A stretch of 64,000 nt of DNA from Diadema setosum (lineage: Eukaryota > Echinodermata > Echinoidea > Diadematoida > Diadematidae): assembly GCF_964275005.1 (NCBI RefSeq), contig NC_092702.1, forward strand, positions 1,651,501 through 1,715,500, in the 5' to 3' direction. The position numbers and the translations under genes were made by a program. Below are positions 1 to 12,710 of this stretch, in pieces. The first letter of the stretch is position 1, and each line of letters starts with the position of its first letter. Under the pieces are notes generated by a model that was given only the letters and a program-made list of their open reading frames with translations, was not told where the DNA came from and did not search any database.

Positions 1-1352
1 CATTGGTAGTCTATAGAACAGCAATTTATCACTGTTTTGTGGCTTTTTTTGCTTGTCAGCAAAATAAGTGTGTAGGTAGGAATCAAATGATTAATCTTTT
101 CTAGTGATATACTTTGTCCTCTTCAAGACTTACTCACTAGCCATGTTAGATGGATGGTGTTGATTCTCTCCCAACTGTTTGTAACATTTGCCAGATGAAT
201 TTCACAGAAATTTCAATAGTCCAGTAATGTCATCCTATCAATACACAAAAAGATTCTTTTTTCTTGTTTTCAAGTTCTCTGGCTTTGTACATTTTAATTA
301 GATACCATAGACTTAAGATAGAGGCTTATAAGCAAATTCAAAATAAAAGACAGTAACTCTAAATCAAGACTTGCATGAAGACTAGATGTACAGCTGCTGA
401 AGTTGAAGGAAGTTGAGAAGGTAAAGAATCCCCTTAAGACCATCCCTCCTTCTTAGACCCATTCACATAGGAAATATAATCTTATTTCATAATCTTAAAG
501 ACCGTGATGTTTGATCATTCTGTTTCACACATACAGCAATGAAAAATTGCCACGTTATATGGCACTAGAGAAATATTGCAAGTTTTTGCCACCACCACAT
601 ATATTTGCTGTCAGCTCAATTATATGCTGCATATGAATACAACTTATGACATATTCAATTCAATTCAATTCAATAGACACTTATAGCCAGCTAGCTATGC
701 ATTTGGCTTGAGATACTTAGGTGTGTAAGTGGATGTCACTTGATTGTCTTTTTCTGCCTTGAGTGTTCTCATTGCAAATTGACATATAGCAAACCTCATG
801 CGAAGTTAGACAAATTACACTCCAGCTATGTCATTTTTCTGGATGGCTTTCGGTAAAGTTGCCTGGCATTTTTCAACAAAATGTCATGATTTTTCACTGG
901 CAGTGTGAATGCACCTCCTCTAAGATCCCCTTGCCCAGTACCCTGACTCTCAGAAATATTGTTGCTATGGCAGAATGTGCCTTCAGGCTGTAGCACTCCG
1001 TAGTGGCCTACATTCCAGCAATGGAGTAAATGAGTTTTTAAATGATCTGCTATCCAGGGAAGCAGTGGAATCCTACACCATCGTAATGCATTCGGCTGTT
1101 TAGCATCATCTTACTACACATCTTTAACATATTTCAAATGAGTGATTAAGTATTGCTACTATCTATGACCTCAGTAATGGTGACAACAATGATGAAGATA
1201 ACGATACAGTTGATAAAGATTACATTGATAACTATAATGATAATGATAATACAATAATAATGATAATGATAATGATACTACTTATGATAATAATAATACT
1301 AATAATGATAATAATAATTGAAAATTGTAGTTATTATGATAAGTTGTTATTA
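1..1352. other. No gene recognised; intron or intergenic DNA
   Basis: AT-rich DNA with no exon-like open frame that I can support. It probably lies in an intron upstream of the EGF exon at 4256. It holds a short ATTCA-type pentamer run near 655-675, which looks like the tail of a LINE on the minus strand, and an imperfect GATAAT/AATAAT microsatellite at about 1195-1320. Confidence 0.5.
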
Positions 1353-1561
1353 CTGTAAAAGTGGAAATTTTCGCGGTGTTGAAATTTTCACGCATTTCGC
1401 ACAACCAGAAACTAGCGCGAAAATAAAAGCATGCAAAAATTTTTGCTTGCCATATGTTTCAGCAGTTGGTGTCTTGATTCCGCGGAATTATAAACATGCG
1501 AAACTCTTCTTACCTGGCCGAGCGCGAAAAATTAGTAGCGCAAAAATATCCCCTTTAACAG
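1353..1561 (+). mobile_element. TA-flanked MITE, CTGTAAAAG family, copy 1
   Basis: A 209-bp element with inverted ends CTGTAAAAGTGG and CCCCTTTAACAG, flanked by TA on both sides, which suggests a Tc1/mariner-type non-autonomous element. The inside is rich in TTTCGCG/CGCGAAA words. A second copy in the opposite orientation lies at 38190-38381 and shares long internal stretches. No coding capacity. Confidence 0.8.
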
Positions 1562-2375
1562 TATCACTATTTTCATTCTTATTATTACTTATTATTATTA
1601 TATCATGGTTACTGTGGTAACATCTTGGCTGCACCCAATCACCTGCAAGTATTGCAGTTGTTATGTGAACTGATTATAGCAACTGGCAATTGCAACAAAC
1701 CTCAATATGTAACAAAACTCAGGGCATAGATATCAACATGGCCAGGTCGTGCAGCATGTAAAGGTGTTATCTATGGCGAGAAGCAAGATGATTAGGATGA
1801 TGTCGTCTATGACATCACACCTGTCTTCGGCTATGTCTTCAAAGCGGACTCCACCCTTTTCCTGTCTTCCAAGCCAGCAATCTTCCCTCCCTCATTTGGT
1901 TTCGTTACCAAGAGTGCCGAGGTGCTGACAACGTTCGCTGATTGCCCCTGACGGGGTCATTAGATCCACCGGCAGATAATTAAAGAGAAAAAAGTGCAGG
2001 CAGGTCAAACTGCCAAGTGGGGGCACAAAACAACCAAATCTAGTTAGGCACGGGGTGAACACTTCATATAAACTGTGTGGAAGATACTTAGACCCAATTA
2101 CGAGGGAAGAGCAGAGCCCAGATGCTGTACGGGGCTCTGTAGTAAATATGTGATGGTTATAGTCAAGTAATGCTGGTGTTTCCCTCTAAGGTAATGCAGT
2201 TCAACATGCATTTATTAGTATAGAGGACTTGCACACCACAACTGATTGGTAACTTTCAATAATTTGCTGCTTCATATCCATAAATGGCTTCTATGGAGTC
2301 ATCACAACTTGGATCAGTTCACTGAAGTCTAACTGAGAACACTTTCATTAGTTGATTAGACAGTCAGTGATTGAT
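1562..2375. other. Unassigned DNA with one open block
   Basis: About 800 bp between two transposons. A more GC-rich block at about 1790-1950 has an open frame of roughly 50 codons on the plus strand (reading DDVVYDITPVFGYVFKADST and onward), but with no convincing splice sites. I do not assign a gene here. Confidence 0.35.
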
Positions 2376-3515
2376 CAGGCGTGGTGGAGCACCCCAATTT
2401 GCATCTCATTATCGCCCCGTTCTATTTGAATTTCCAACGGGCATCCACGGCTGCCCGAAACTGTGTGCATGAAAAAGTCAAATCTTTACCTTCTCCTTGT
2501 GCCGCTATGCGTGCCGCTAGTAAACTCAAACTTCCCACACTATCTAAGTTTTTAAAAACCTTCCTTTTGATGAAAAAATTATGAAATTTGCTGCGCTAGA
2601 ACTTGAGATATTAAAGCATTTTGAAAATCACCTCTCGCAAAACATGCTCTCTGTTTTTTTCCGACTGGACTATGGCCGGGCTCCAATGTGTCCGAAATTG
2701 GCAACATAAGTTCATCAGGCCTCAATCCATATATGGCGAAAGTTTTCGCGTGGTTCCACCTGTACTTTTTGAGAAAGCAACTTGTTTCTACAGGGTTTGG
2801 AATAGAAAATTGTAGTCAGCGAAACAATTGAAAATTACGTCATTTCTTTTCCCGTAATATTGGGCATGCGTGGTACGTGAGATTCAGGATTTCGTGCTCA
2901 TTGTTGGTTCGCATGTGACGCAGTCAATTTTGCTGAGTGTCGCACGGCGGTGACTGCTGAGCTGCTGCCGCGCACGCTGCATGCAGCAATGCGTTGTCTG
3001 TGCTGTGACATGCAACGCTATACAGTGACGTGATTATATATACATGGGACCGACCTGTACGCTTTGCGTTTGTGTCATTTTTGACATCACCTTCTGTTTT
3101 TTTCCGACACAACCATGGCCGGGAATATTACGGTATGAAATTTAAAATGCAAGCAGATAAATAAATTTCGGTGTACTTTGTTCGAATGGCGCTTTGGTTC
3201 CGCAATCACACTTCGTGAATTTTAGGATGATTTTCGAGGCATATTTTTGGTAATTTTGCTCGCCAGGTTTTCGCTAAAATTTCACAGTTTATCATTGTCA
3301 AATCCTTTAATATGTTACATGTGCATATTCGGGCATGTTTTCAAATTCAAACTAACTCATTTTTAATCCGAAAATAGGTTTCCTTAAATTGTTATTAGCT
3401 TGAGAAGTTGTTTACTTTTTCTCAACTACGCGAGTACATGTTGTTTACTTTATGCAAATGAGGCTCGGCTGCCGATGGATTTCTGCGAGATAATTGGGGT
3501 GCTCCACCGCGCCTG
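2376..3515. mobile_element. 1.14-kb inverted-repeat DNA transposon (CAGGCG ends)
   Basis: Left end CAGGCGTGGTGGAGCACCCC is matched by its reverse complement at the right end with one mismatch (GGGGTGCTCCACCGCGCCTG), and the similarity continues inward (CAATT). Flanks TGATTGAT and TGATTAGA share only five leading bases, so the target duplication is unclear. There is no transposase ORF inside. The ends recall hAT-type CAGRG termini, but the family is not proven. Confidence 0.8.
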
Positions 3516-4255
3516 TGATTAGACATTGCAGTAGAGCATTGTGTCACTTATATTATTTTCCATAATATGCAGCTTTCTTATGTACTGGATGAAGTTTATT
3601 TCATTTCACTATCCAAAGTAGTGCTCAGAGATGGATTTGACATATTAATACCTCATAATTTTTACTATTTAACCAGAAAGTCATCCACAATGTGATAGTA
3701 TGTTACATCAGTGGGCATAATGCCCTGTGTTCATACCTGCCTCAAATAACTTGTCATTTTGAGTAAGAAAGTGCATTAACAAAAACAAAACAAAACAAAA
3801 CAAACTGATGAATGTATCCTCAGTAGGGCCTTTCATACTTACACTAAAATATATGTTTTCAGAGTTTGAAAGGTTTTGCTTGGAGTTTTTGTAATGTGGG
3901 CATGAACTCAGAAGCAAAAACCAGCAAGGTTTCACCAACAACTTGTCATGTTATGTTCCAAAACTCACAAGATTTTCACACTTTTTTTTAGTGTGAGCCA
4001 AGTATGTAGTATAAAATCTTGCGAGTTTTGTCTATGTATCAGTCCGTACCCTCAGCTTCCTGTTAGTTGTAAATACAAACAGTGAGATGATGATAAACGT
4101 AGCATTTCATAAATGCAAGCAGAAATTTTGATTGATTTCATTGATGGTGTTTACATTCAAAGGGTTTCAATCTTTGCAGATTTAACTTCATGGAGCTTGC
4201 AAATGAGAATCGCTCTAATTTTTTTCTTCTTCACTATTCCATGTTTTGATTTCAG
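3516..4255. other. Likely intron upstream of the EGF exon
   Basis: AT-rich sequence with an AAAAC-type run near 3780-3802 and a short inverted pair AAAACTCACAAGATTTT (3960) and AAAATCTTGCGAGTTTT (4013). No exon seen. It ends in the acceptor TTTTGATTTCAG before 4256. Confidence 0.45.
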
Positions 4256-4351
4256 TTTATGGCTGCCGAAGATTATGTCACAACGGAGGACTGTGTCACA
4301 TGGGGAGGTGTTTCTGTCCCGCCTACACAAGGGGAAAGTACTGTCAGAGAA
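4256..4351 (+). CDS. EGF-like domain exon of an unidentified gene
   Basis: The exon is bounded by the acceptor GATTTCAG and the donor GTGAGT. Read in the third forward frame it encodes 31 residues with six cysteines spaced C-x3-C-x5-C-x4-C-x-C-x8-C (starting YGCRRLCHNGGLC, ending GKYCQR), the standard EGF-like pattern with NGG before Cys3. Two bases precede the first full codon and one follows the last, so both introns are phase 1, the usual symmetric arrangement for EGF exons. The protein is probably extracellular. WIF1, HHIP and VWDE-type proteins carry EGF modules of this kind near the C-terminus, but the sequence seen is too short to choose. Upstream exons lie off the window. Confidence 0.75.
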
Positions 4352-4840
4352 GTGAGTACCATAAAATGGACCCATCTGACCTTTGACCCATCATTGAGAG
4401 AATCCTTATTTCCCTCATTCAAGATTTTAAAGTTGTTTGTAAGTTTGCTGCTTAGAATCATAGGAAATTTACTATCTAGATTCCAAACAAGTTTTGAACA
4501 ATCAGCCTTTTCATCCAGTCTGTAAGTTTGCCATTTAGAATTAAAGATTTATTACCCAGATTCCGACAGAAATAAGAACACCCAGCCTTTTTATCCACAT
4601 TCATGAATTTGATCTTCCCTTCCGATTGACATGATGAACATGCCACCCAGATCCTTCTCTCGTGAAAACAAACTTTGGAAATTGCATTGATACAAGGGCA
4701 GTTTTTTTACTTTTTGGTCATAATCCTGTCACCACCCAACATCATCTTTGCCCTTTTCCCTGCTAAATCATTACAATGAATTATGTAGATCTACAATTAT
4801 GACATTCTAGGTAATGCCACCGGGCCCTTTAACACAAATA

Positions 4841-5498
4841 TGTGACCCGCTACAGCAAAAGGATCCTAAAGTCGCTGATGGACAGCTGAGCCAAGAAAAT
4901 CGAGTTTGAAGTCAGATCATCAAAATCGGTTAAAACAATCGCATTTCTGTTTCTGGCATAATTTTGTAGTGTAACGTGTCGTCTATCATTTGCCAAAATA
5001 TCAAAGCAAAATGATCAAAGGAAAGGCAAGAAATTAGCGTGGGCCATGATTTTTAGACTTTCAATGGAACAGAAACGTGTCTGAAGATTTGGATTTAACA
5101 CCGGAGCTAGACTCTGCCCCCAGCAAAGAGGGAGTGATCATATTGGTCAGTGAGGAGCCTCTTGGTTACTGATTGGTCATGCGTAGACCGCTGGTGCTAA
5201 GCTTGAATGAACATCACGGAGGTTGCTAGGAGCATACCTTCTATTGTCAAGAAGTGAAAACTGTCTCGCATCCCCTTGATCTCGGAAGGAAAACTTTGAA
5301 GGCAGTTTTCTCGAAACGCCAATTTCCTAAACCCCTCGACATGCGCTAATACAGTCATTGATATCTCCGCAACCGAGTGCTTTTAGGAGTCTTGCTATAT
5401 ATGAAATTAAAGTAGAAGAGTGAGGGAATAATGTCATGCCATTTTCAGAAAATTGTCCTCCCCCCGACTTTCAGATCCTTTTGTTGTAGCGGGTCACA
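4841..5498. mobile_element. TGTGACCCGCTACA-ended MITE, copy 1
   Basis: Inverted ends TGTGACCCGCTACAGCAAAA and TTTTGTTGTAGCGGGTCACA, each flanked by TA. It is 658 bp with no ORF of note. It shares several internal blocks, in reverse orientation, with the copy at 50623-51526. It sits in the intron between the EGF exon and the probable terminal exon. Confidence 0.9.
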
Positions 5499-5765
5499 TA
5501 TTATGAATGTACTGTATCTCAGATATCAACACTAATCAAATACTATCATTAGATTTTGATTGAAATCTTGGTAATCAGGAAAGGTTTGATGATTAAAATT
5601 TGGTTTGCCACAAATCTTTAGTCAAAGGTAAAATGAGCAGGGTTGTTTTGTTTGTTTTGTTTTTCAATTCTAGGGTGAGCAATATATAGATACATGTACA
5701 TATTGTATAAGATTAAAGTTTGTAAGTCAATCCTCATTGTTTTCTATCCATGTCATTTTTCAAAG

Positions 5766-5839
5766 CCCGCAAATTGCCGCCCGATGCAACCTACACCGAC
5801 CACTGGGAGCCCATTCTTCGGATGATGAATGGCGTCTAG
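5766..5839 (+). CDS. Probable last coding exon of the EGF-domain gene
   Basis: After the acceptor TTTTTCAAAG, two bases complete the split codon left by the EGF exon (A+CC = Thr). The frame then reads 23 codons, RKLPPDATYTDHWEPILRMM followed by NGV, to TAG at 5837-5839. The phase agreement with the EGF exon (phase 1) and the richer codon composition are the support. I do not recognise the tail. No transcript evidence is available, and a further alternative exon could exist. An AATAAA at 7024-7029 is a possible polyadenylation signal for this gene. Confidence 0.5.
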
Positions 5840-6523
5840 AGGAGACCCATCATTTCAACATGGGACCTAGGAATTACATGAGGTCCATGTGACTGCATAA
5901 TCACCAAACTTAAATCATCAATGTATGTTGAGCAAACATAATCTGTGATAACCACCAACAAGAGGATTGTGGAGACATCAATATACCATATGGTGAAATC
6001 TCTCACGCATTGTATTATTTGGAAAAAAGATCAGACAGGCAAACAACCACAAACTAATTAGAAGCATACGGATGGCATGATCAACAGGAGTGAGGGAACA
6101 AAACCTGAAGGAGCCGATGAAATCTTCGGAACGTCAACGAGCCAAGACCTATATATTGTGGATGTCCAGTAGCTCTATCTGGCTATGTTCAGTCGATGAC
6201 ATACTCTCCAACATCCACATGAAGCAACCAAACTTCTTTTTGCTCTTCTTTGTCTTTTGTTTCAACAAGAAACAAGAGGTTTGCATTCACTGAGGAATAG
6301 AGAATGATGGAGTAATAGCTGATCTGTTGGTAAGGATGGATTTAGTACAATATCATAAGGAGTTTTTATGAAGATGCCCCATCAGTCATGTTTGAGACAC
6401 TTCTATATTTGTCAGCCCCACTATGTCCAGACACAACATACAAGTAATTCATTGCGGTCAGTAGTCATCCCAAGGTCAGTTGATGTTTTCTTGGTGTTTT
6501 TATCTTCTGTAGGAGATGTAGAT
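5840..6523. other. Possible 3' UTR or intergenic DNA
   Basis: No recognisable feature. If the exon above is terminal, part of this is its 3' UTR. Confidence 0.35.
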
Positions 6524-6975
6524 CGGTTACACACGAGAGAAAATTCGTAACTTGAATCATCATTGTAATGATGATTGCAATTCGTCTTTAGAATTATCGG
6601 ACCTTACACACACTCGCTCGAAAACTGTGATTAGAATTCGAATTCTCGAGTGAAGGCGTTACGTAATCCTTGGTGACTTGTCAATCAAAACAACGAGGTT
6701 CTATAGCGCGTATTATCTACGGAAGTGCTTGAAAGGTCACGTAAGCTCCGCCCCTCAAAAGATATTCTGGAGGTCAAGCATTACACACGCAAATTTCGCA
6801 CCGTAATTTGAGTGAAACTTCCCTGGAATTCACCTCCGGACTAGAATTTGAATTCGTGATTGTGATTAGCATTCGTGATTCTAATTTGCTTCCACACGTG
6901 CTAAAAATTTGTCATTAGAATTATTTTTCACTGGAATCATCATTCAAATGACGAATTTTTTACCGTGTGTAACCG
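6524..6975. mobile_element. CGGTTACACACG-ended MITE
   Basis: A 452-bp element with perfect 12-bp terminal inverted repeats CGGTTACACACG and CGTGTGTAACCG. Imperfect pairing continues for about 50 bp inside (AAAATTCGT and ACGAATTTT; GATGATT blocks). Several sub-terminal ACACAC and GAATTCG motifs are present. No ORF. Confidence 0.85.
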
Positions 6976-9900
6976 CTCGTAGTGATGCTTTATGTCATGA
7001 TCATGATAGGCGATCATGACAGGAATAAAAAAAGAAATTTGGCCGGATAGTCTCTAGTTCTTTAATATAAACAGGCCATCATTCTGCAATGTTCAAATCT
7101 CATATTCAAATTGATGGTGTAAAAATACCAATTCATTGCTTTCTATCTGGGCAGTAATTCCATTTCAATGGGTTTCTGGATCTTAAACTGGAATGGGTAA
7201 ATAGCAGGTGTATTCATTGATTGGTGCCTTAGTAAATGGTACTTTGTGTTATTACTCAGACTAAGCTGCACTGAGTCATTAGCTATGATGGCTAATATGA
7301 TACATCCAACTTGTTCATTTCTTCAATATTTAGTCCCAGGTGCAAGTTTTCTTGTTTGATAGTTTTTTTTTGGTTGTTTTCTGAAGACATGATGTATTCT
7401 TCAGTAATACTGACACAATGTTCATCTTCAGTTGGTGTGATTTTATATTCTCACATATTTGTATTCATTGGAAGTGAGGTATTGTGGTAAGACATGATAC
7501 AACGCAAGTCAGCTTGATTCTATTTACAATTCACAAACAATACATGCAGAAAAACATTGGAAACTCCTGCTTTGAGTCACTCAGTTGTGGTTTTGTTGCA
7601 AAGGATAGCAAATATGTTTGCTGTTGAGGATGTTTTCTCGATTAATTGACTTTTTATGAAAGGCACAATCCTCTGTGAGTGAAAATTTCCTTGAGGATAT
7701 ATGTACCATAATTCAACTTTGTGTCAACTTTCTGCTGTGAAAAAAAAAATGGCAGCAGTAGTAAATGTTCTATTTATGAAAATTATCAGTATAATGTATG
7801 CGTAATGGATTTTTTTTCATTTTTTAAAAGAGAGAATTGTTCAGTTACAAACGTGATCTCAGTATTATGTCATATTTGAAAGAAGTGTATGAGAATGCTG
7901 ACAAGAAATATACCTCATGAGTTAGGTGGTCAATATTGAGAATATTGAATATATATATATTTTTGATAGATGGACAGGGATTGTGAATGGAATGGTGTCA
8001 TTTCGGAAAGCATTGCTCATTGTATTACTGTATTTAATAACATAAGGGGGACAATGTAAGTGAACAAAAATGAAGTTGTAAATATTTTTTAAATATATTC
8101 ACTGGACATGTACTAATAGATACCATGGATTAGTTTTTACCTAAAATAATTTACCTTCACTATGTGACAGCATACAGTATTAGGAATGTGTAAATATGTG
8201 TTTTGTAAGTGTTTATACAAAATATTAGGTGGGGGGGGGGGAGGTTAATTAGCCAGTATTTTTGACTTCATATGCCAAATATACAGACACAGAGTGGTTT
8301 CAAATACTAAGTAAGAACTGTAAATGTATTCAGAAATGTTATCAGCATTCACATTGTCAGATTCAAATAGTGAGCTATTATTGCAGTAAACATGTTTCAC
8401 CCTTGATAGATTAAACAGTTATGTATTAAATGTACATCTGAACATCAAAGGAATGTCCTGTTTCTACATATGCATATTATTGTCCAGGTTTTCTGGGTAC
8501 ATGCAAAAAAAAAGGAGAATCATTTTCATTTTGTCATCCTTATTTTCCTGATATTTCTTTGGTGCCAAACAACTTCTAATTATTCTTGATTATCAATTGA
8601 TTTTACATTCACTGGTTAATCAAACATACTTGAAAATTTATATGTGCTTATTATCTGTGTTTGTGGGTAAATGTTTATGAAATATTCTAGTATAAAAGCT
8701 CAATAAAATTTGGGGTGGGTGTGTTAAATCTAACTTCTTCTTTTTTTGTTGGTACTTTACACAATGACATGATAGGATAAATTAAGATGAAAGAAAAGGA
8801 TTAATGATGTGAAATGCAGGGAAATATGAAATGCAAAATACATAAATTTTTCAGTAATCATATTTGTATTAATCATTGTTACAATGTTCAGATGAGTTTG
8901 GTGTGGTTTTGTGTTGTTCACTGGAGTTGGAATCAAAATGTTTTGCATAAATGGTATGTATTCATTTCATGTAATCTACCTATGAAGAATCTTCATAAAA
9001 TGTATTCTCTGCAAGCAGAATGACATTGTGCCCAGAGCAGTCTGTATGATATATGTACATATGACATGATTTTTGAAATGCACAAATCACATGATGTATC
9101 AAATTGTTGAAAAAAAAAGAAATGTGTGTAAAGGCCCATGGTTGAAATATTTGATTTTCCATCTTACGTAATGATGAATGTTTTAAAAATTCTCCACTAC
9201 CTATATTTTCAGCCTATTTCTTCTATAATAGTGTAATGTCAGTGCTTCATGTAGCAAATTTATTTGTTTTTTTGTTTAGAAGGAACAAAAATAAGGACTC
9301 TATGTAGAAGTTGATCATTACAAAGCATCGGAATGGTTTCAAGGAATAAAAACAAAACAAAACATTAGTTCACAGTAACTTAAACTGGTAAGAAAGTAAG
9401 TAATCGGTTAGACAATCTGATGGCTCAGTAGAAAAGGTTACATGCACGATAGTTTTATCACCTTTGTTGAGGCAAGTTAAAAAGAAAATACCTTCAGAGG
9501 TTAATGGTGATACTTAAGACTCGAAGGTAACCAAAAGCTATGGAAGTAAGAAGTGAGTAGATGATGATATTTTAGCTGAAATTTTAGCTGAAATTAAGGC
9601 AAGGTTTTGAAATTGAAAAACGACTAGTTTATTAAATGATACTAACTCCTTCTGAATAATATCAAAGAAACATACACTGCTTTGCACACAGTTTGAGAAC
9701 TGTGCAGAATAATGTACATATGTTTGTATATTAATGATAATGGATTATATTAATGTTTGTATACAGTAACTATGTAAATGTTTCCTCATAATTTAATGTG
9801 ATTTGCATTTACATTTAACGTAAATGGTTTAATAGGCTCTCTTCACATGAAGTAAGAAAATGTGTTTAAAACTCCTGCAGTTATTTTGTTTTTCTGAAAT

Positions 9901-10369
9901 AAGTTAGAGTAACATAACTTTGTATTAGCAGAATTCTCTCGTGATACCTCCATCAGTTTCAGTCTGTAAGATCCTCTTGCCATGCTAGCAGCTTCAAAGA
10001 ATATGGCTAGATTTTGATGAAAAGAAGAGAAGAGAAAATAAACAGAATTGTGTAATTTTGTTGGCCTTTGCTTACAACTGTATTTATGGCACTCACTATA
10101 TCATACTAGCACTTGATTTGAGTTGCAAAAATAGAATCACTGTTAATATTATGGTAAATGTGCAGTAATGTCTTTCTTTTGTGCATGTCTTTGCCTTGTG
10201 TGAGAGGTTGAACTGAGTGTGAATGTGTGAGTCTATGGTGGAACCAGTGGGTGTGTGCTGTCAGCTGAGAGCAAGAAAGGCACTAAAGCAGAAGTGCAAG
10301 ACTCTCTCAGCAATATATATATATATATTTTTCCTTCTGAGCACTACATTTGAATCCTACACAGAGTTA
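6976..10369. other. AT-rich intergenic DNA, nothing recognised
   Basis: Over 3 kb of AT-rich sequence without an exon, repeat or RNA gene that I can support. It contains a G-run at 8231-8242 and AT microsatellites near 7950 and 10315. The short ORFs at 8757-9162 overlap each other on both strands and have no coding signature. Confidence 0.5.
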
Positions 10370-10583
10370 CTGTAAAACATGATATTTTCGGGGCATGAAA
10401 TTTTCGCAAATTGGAGCCGACGGCCTTTTTTGCGGCATGAAATTTTCGTGAGTTGCCTCTAACATTTGATGCGTATAGCATAGACAGGAACTTTCACATC
10501 CAAGTTAATTTTGCAAATCTTGGCTCTCATGAAATTCGCATGTCCCAAAATTAAAATGCATGCAAACATTCCTTGTTTTACAG
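10370..10583. mobile_element. CTGTAAAAC-ended MITE, copy 1
   Basis: A 214-bp element flanked by TA with inverted ends CTGTAAAAC and GTTTTACAG. The inside contains TTGGAGCCGACGGCC and paired ATGAAATTTTCG motifs. It is one of at least four related copies (also 11261-11467, about 14928-15120, and a decayed one near 44915-45020). Related to the CTGTAAAAG family by its ends and CGCGAAA-rich content. Confidence 0.88.
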
Positions 10584-10627
10584 TAAACACGTTGACAACG
10601 TAATAAAATGACAAAATAAGTAGGATA

Positions 10628-10910
10628 CAGGGCTGGTGGAACGTTTTCAAAAGTGTGGGGGCCCACTTCCAGGTTTCATGAGCTAACAAGCCAAAAAAAA
10701 AAAATGGTCCTCAGCTCATCCCTCCCCTTCCATTACCGCGCGCTCACACTTCAAGATCTCTATCTATTTCTATTTAGTGCCACTTACGTACTTCCGGGTT
10801 GAAAAAAAGTGTGGGGCCCAAAGTGATGACACTTAATGTATTCCTTTGTATGGTGCACTAAAAGTGTGGGGGCCCGAGCCCCCACGGCCTCCACGGTTCC
10901 GCCAGCCATG
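10628..10910. mobile_element. CAGGGCTGGTGGAAC-ended element
   Basis: Left end CAGGGCTGGTGGAAC pairs with GGTTCCGCCAGCCATG at the right. The inside carries repeated AGTGTGGGGGCCC motifs. At 283 bp it is non-autonomous. The CAGGG terminus suggests the hAT superfamily. A related element lies at 14771-15276. Confidence 0.75.
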
Positions 10911-11260
10911 GGATTTACTGTAGAGAGCAGGTGCATGATTAAAGTGTTGTGCATGTTACATTTCCCACATACGAGACAAACAGCTTACAATGTAAGAGCA
11001 ATCTTATGAATGAAGTGAAACTTTAACTACAAGGTGACTGGAAAGAACACCAGAAGCTGGATTTTTGTAAGCATTGTTTGTTATAATTAGATATCAGTTA
11101 TTCATCACATATTAATTCACATTGATATATCTATCTAAGTATTTATTTTCTTTGATTTCTTTTTAAGATCAATGCAAAAACAGTTTGTCTTGTTCTTTCA
11201 TTGGTCTGGCAATGAAATTTGGTGACCCCCCAAAATAAAGAAGAAACAAAAAAGAAATTA

Positions 11261-11467
11261 CTGTAAAACATGATATATTCGCGGCATGAATTTTTCGCGA
11301 ATTGGAGCCGACGGCCTTTTTTGCGGCATGAAATTTTCGTGAACTGCCACTGGCATTCAATGCATATAGTGTAGACAAGAACTTTCGCGTGCATTTTAAT
11401 CTCTCGAATCTTGGCGCTTGCGAAATTCGCGAAATTAGAATGCACGCGAAAATTCCTCGTTTTACAG
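11261..11467. mobile_element. CTGTAAAAC-ended MITE, copy 2
   Basis: A 207-bp copy, flanked by TA, with intact ends CTGTAAAAC and GTTTTACAG and clear similarity along its length to the element at 10370-10583 in the same orientation. It is closer to a consensus, since more CGCGAAA words are preserved. Confidence 0.9.
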
Positions 11468-11689
11468 TAGATAATTTGATAATAATCATGTGAAAATTGG
11501 CAAGTTGGTAAAGTGCTTCAGATACCACATACAGTGACTAAGACATAAGAAAGAACTGAGAAAACATTACATATTAAATAATTTGATAAAACATTACATT
11601 GATTATAAATTGTGATAATCATGTGCAGATTGGCAGGTTAGGGCTTCAAATACCAAATTGATACTGTAACTATTAATTGATACTGTAAC

Positions 11690-12710
11690 TACCCTGACTA
11701 TTCTATACAATGCATTGATCTTACCACATATCACATACTGCAATATCGTTTGGGGAAACTGTGGCTCAACTAAAATTAATCCAATTCTTACTCTCCAAAA
11801 ACGTGCTGTACGTTTGATTACCAATTCCCGTTACTTATCCCCATCCAATCCCCTATTTCATCAACTAAAAACATTGAAAATTGAGGATCTTCACACCTTT
11901 CAAACTGCTGTTTTTATGTATAAATATACATTTAATTGTCTTCCAAAAATTTTTGATGGCTTCTTCACTCCAAATTTCACCGTTCATTCATATCCAACAC
12001 GTCAGTCGTCCGATTACCATCTCGAAAACCCCAGAATCATTTTAGCTCAAAAATCTTTAAAGCACAATGGACCAGATATTTGGAATTCTTTACCCCCTAA
12101 TTTAAAACAACGTACGTCGTTGAACATTTTTAAACGAGAACTAAAAAACACCCTCATAATCCAGTATACTTCTGACACATAAAAATATTCATACCACCTG
12201 GTCAACAAACACTCTAAACAATGAGTTCACGGCCATAACTGAAGTAATATTCACCTCATCACACTGATACACAAAATAACACTCAACGTACAAACCAAGA
12301 TTCATCCCAACACAATGCACACCGCACTGCACCGCACGCCCTTCGCACAATTACTTCCCACTCAGTGAGTGGCAAGATTTTCTTTATGTATCTCTTCGTT
12401 GTGCCCTTTGCACAATTACCCCCACTCAGTGAGTGGCAAGATTTTCTTTATGTATCTCTTTACCTGGGGCCATCTTCCTCGTCAAGCTTAGCTTATGATG
12501 ATGGTCCCCTGCCTTTCATTTTTATCATTTCCTATTGCTTCCTTTCATATATGATATTCGTTCTTGAAAAAAAAAAATGTATGTAAGATCTAAACGTTAC
12601 GAATATTAGCTGTGTAAATGACTATGTAAGTATTTTTGTTGATTTGTGGATTTGTATTGATTTTGAAATGCAGAAATAAAAACTGAACTGAACTGAACTG
12701 AACTATATAA
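11690..12710 (+). mobile_element. 5'-truncated LINE with reverse-transcriptase C-terminus
   Basis: An open frame running from before the ATG at 11715 to the TAA at 12180-12182 encodes the C-terminal end of a non-LTR reverse transcriptase. Readable blocks are LILPHITYCNIVWGNCGST, LQKRAVRLITNS, NPLFHQLKTLKIEDLHTFQ, the HSYPTRQSSDYHL region, and GPDIWNSLPPNLK, all typical of the thumb/connection region of CR1/L2/Rex1-type LINEs. The catalytic YADD core and the endonuclease are absent, so the copy is 5' truncated. The 3' UTR runs to AATAAAAACT and a GAACT pentamer tail at about 12685-12705. The frame carries no stop, so the insertion is probably not very old. Confidence 0.9.
12345..12462 (+). repeat. 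65-bp tandem duplication in the LINE 3' UTR
   Basis: The block containing GCACAATTAC, CACTCAGTGAGTGGCAAGAT and TATGTATCTCTT occurs twice, 65 bp apart (starts 12345 and 12410), with few differences. Confidence 0.85.
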
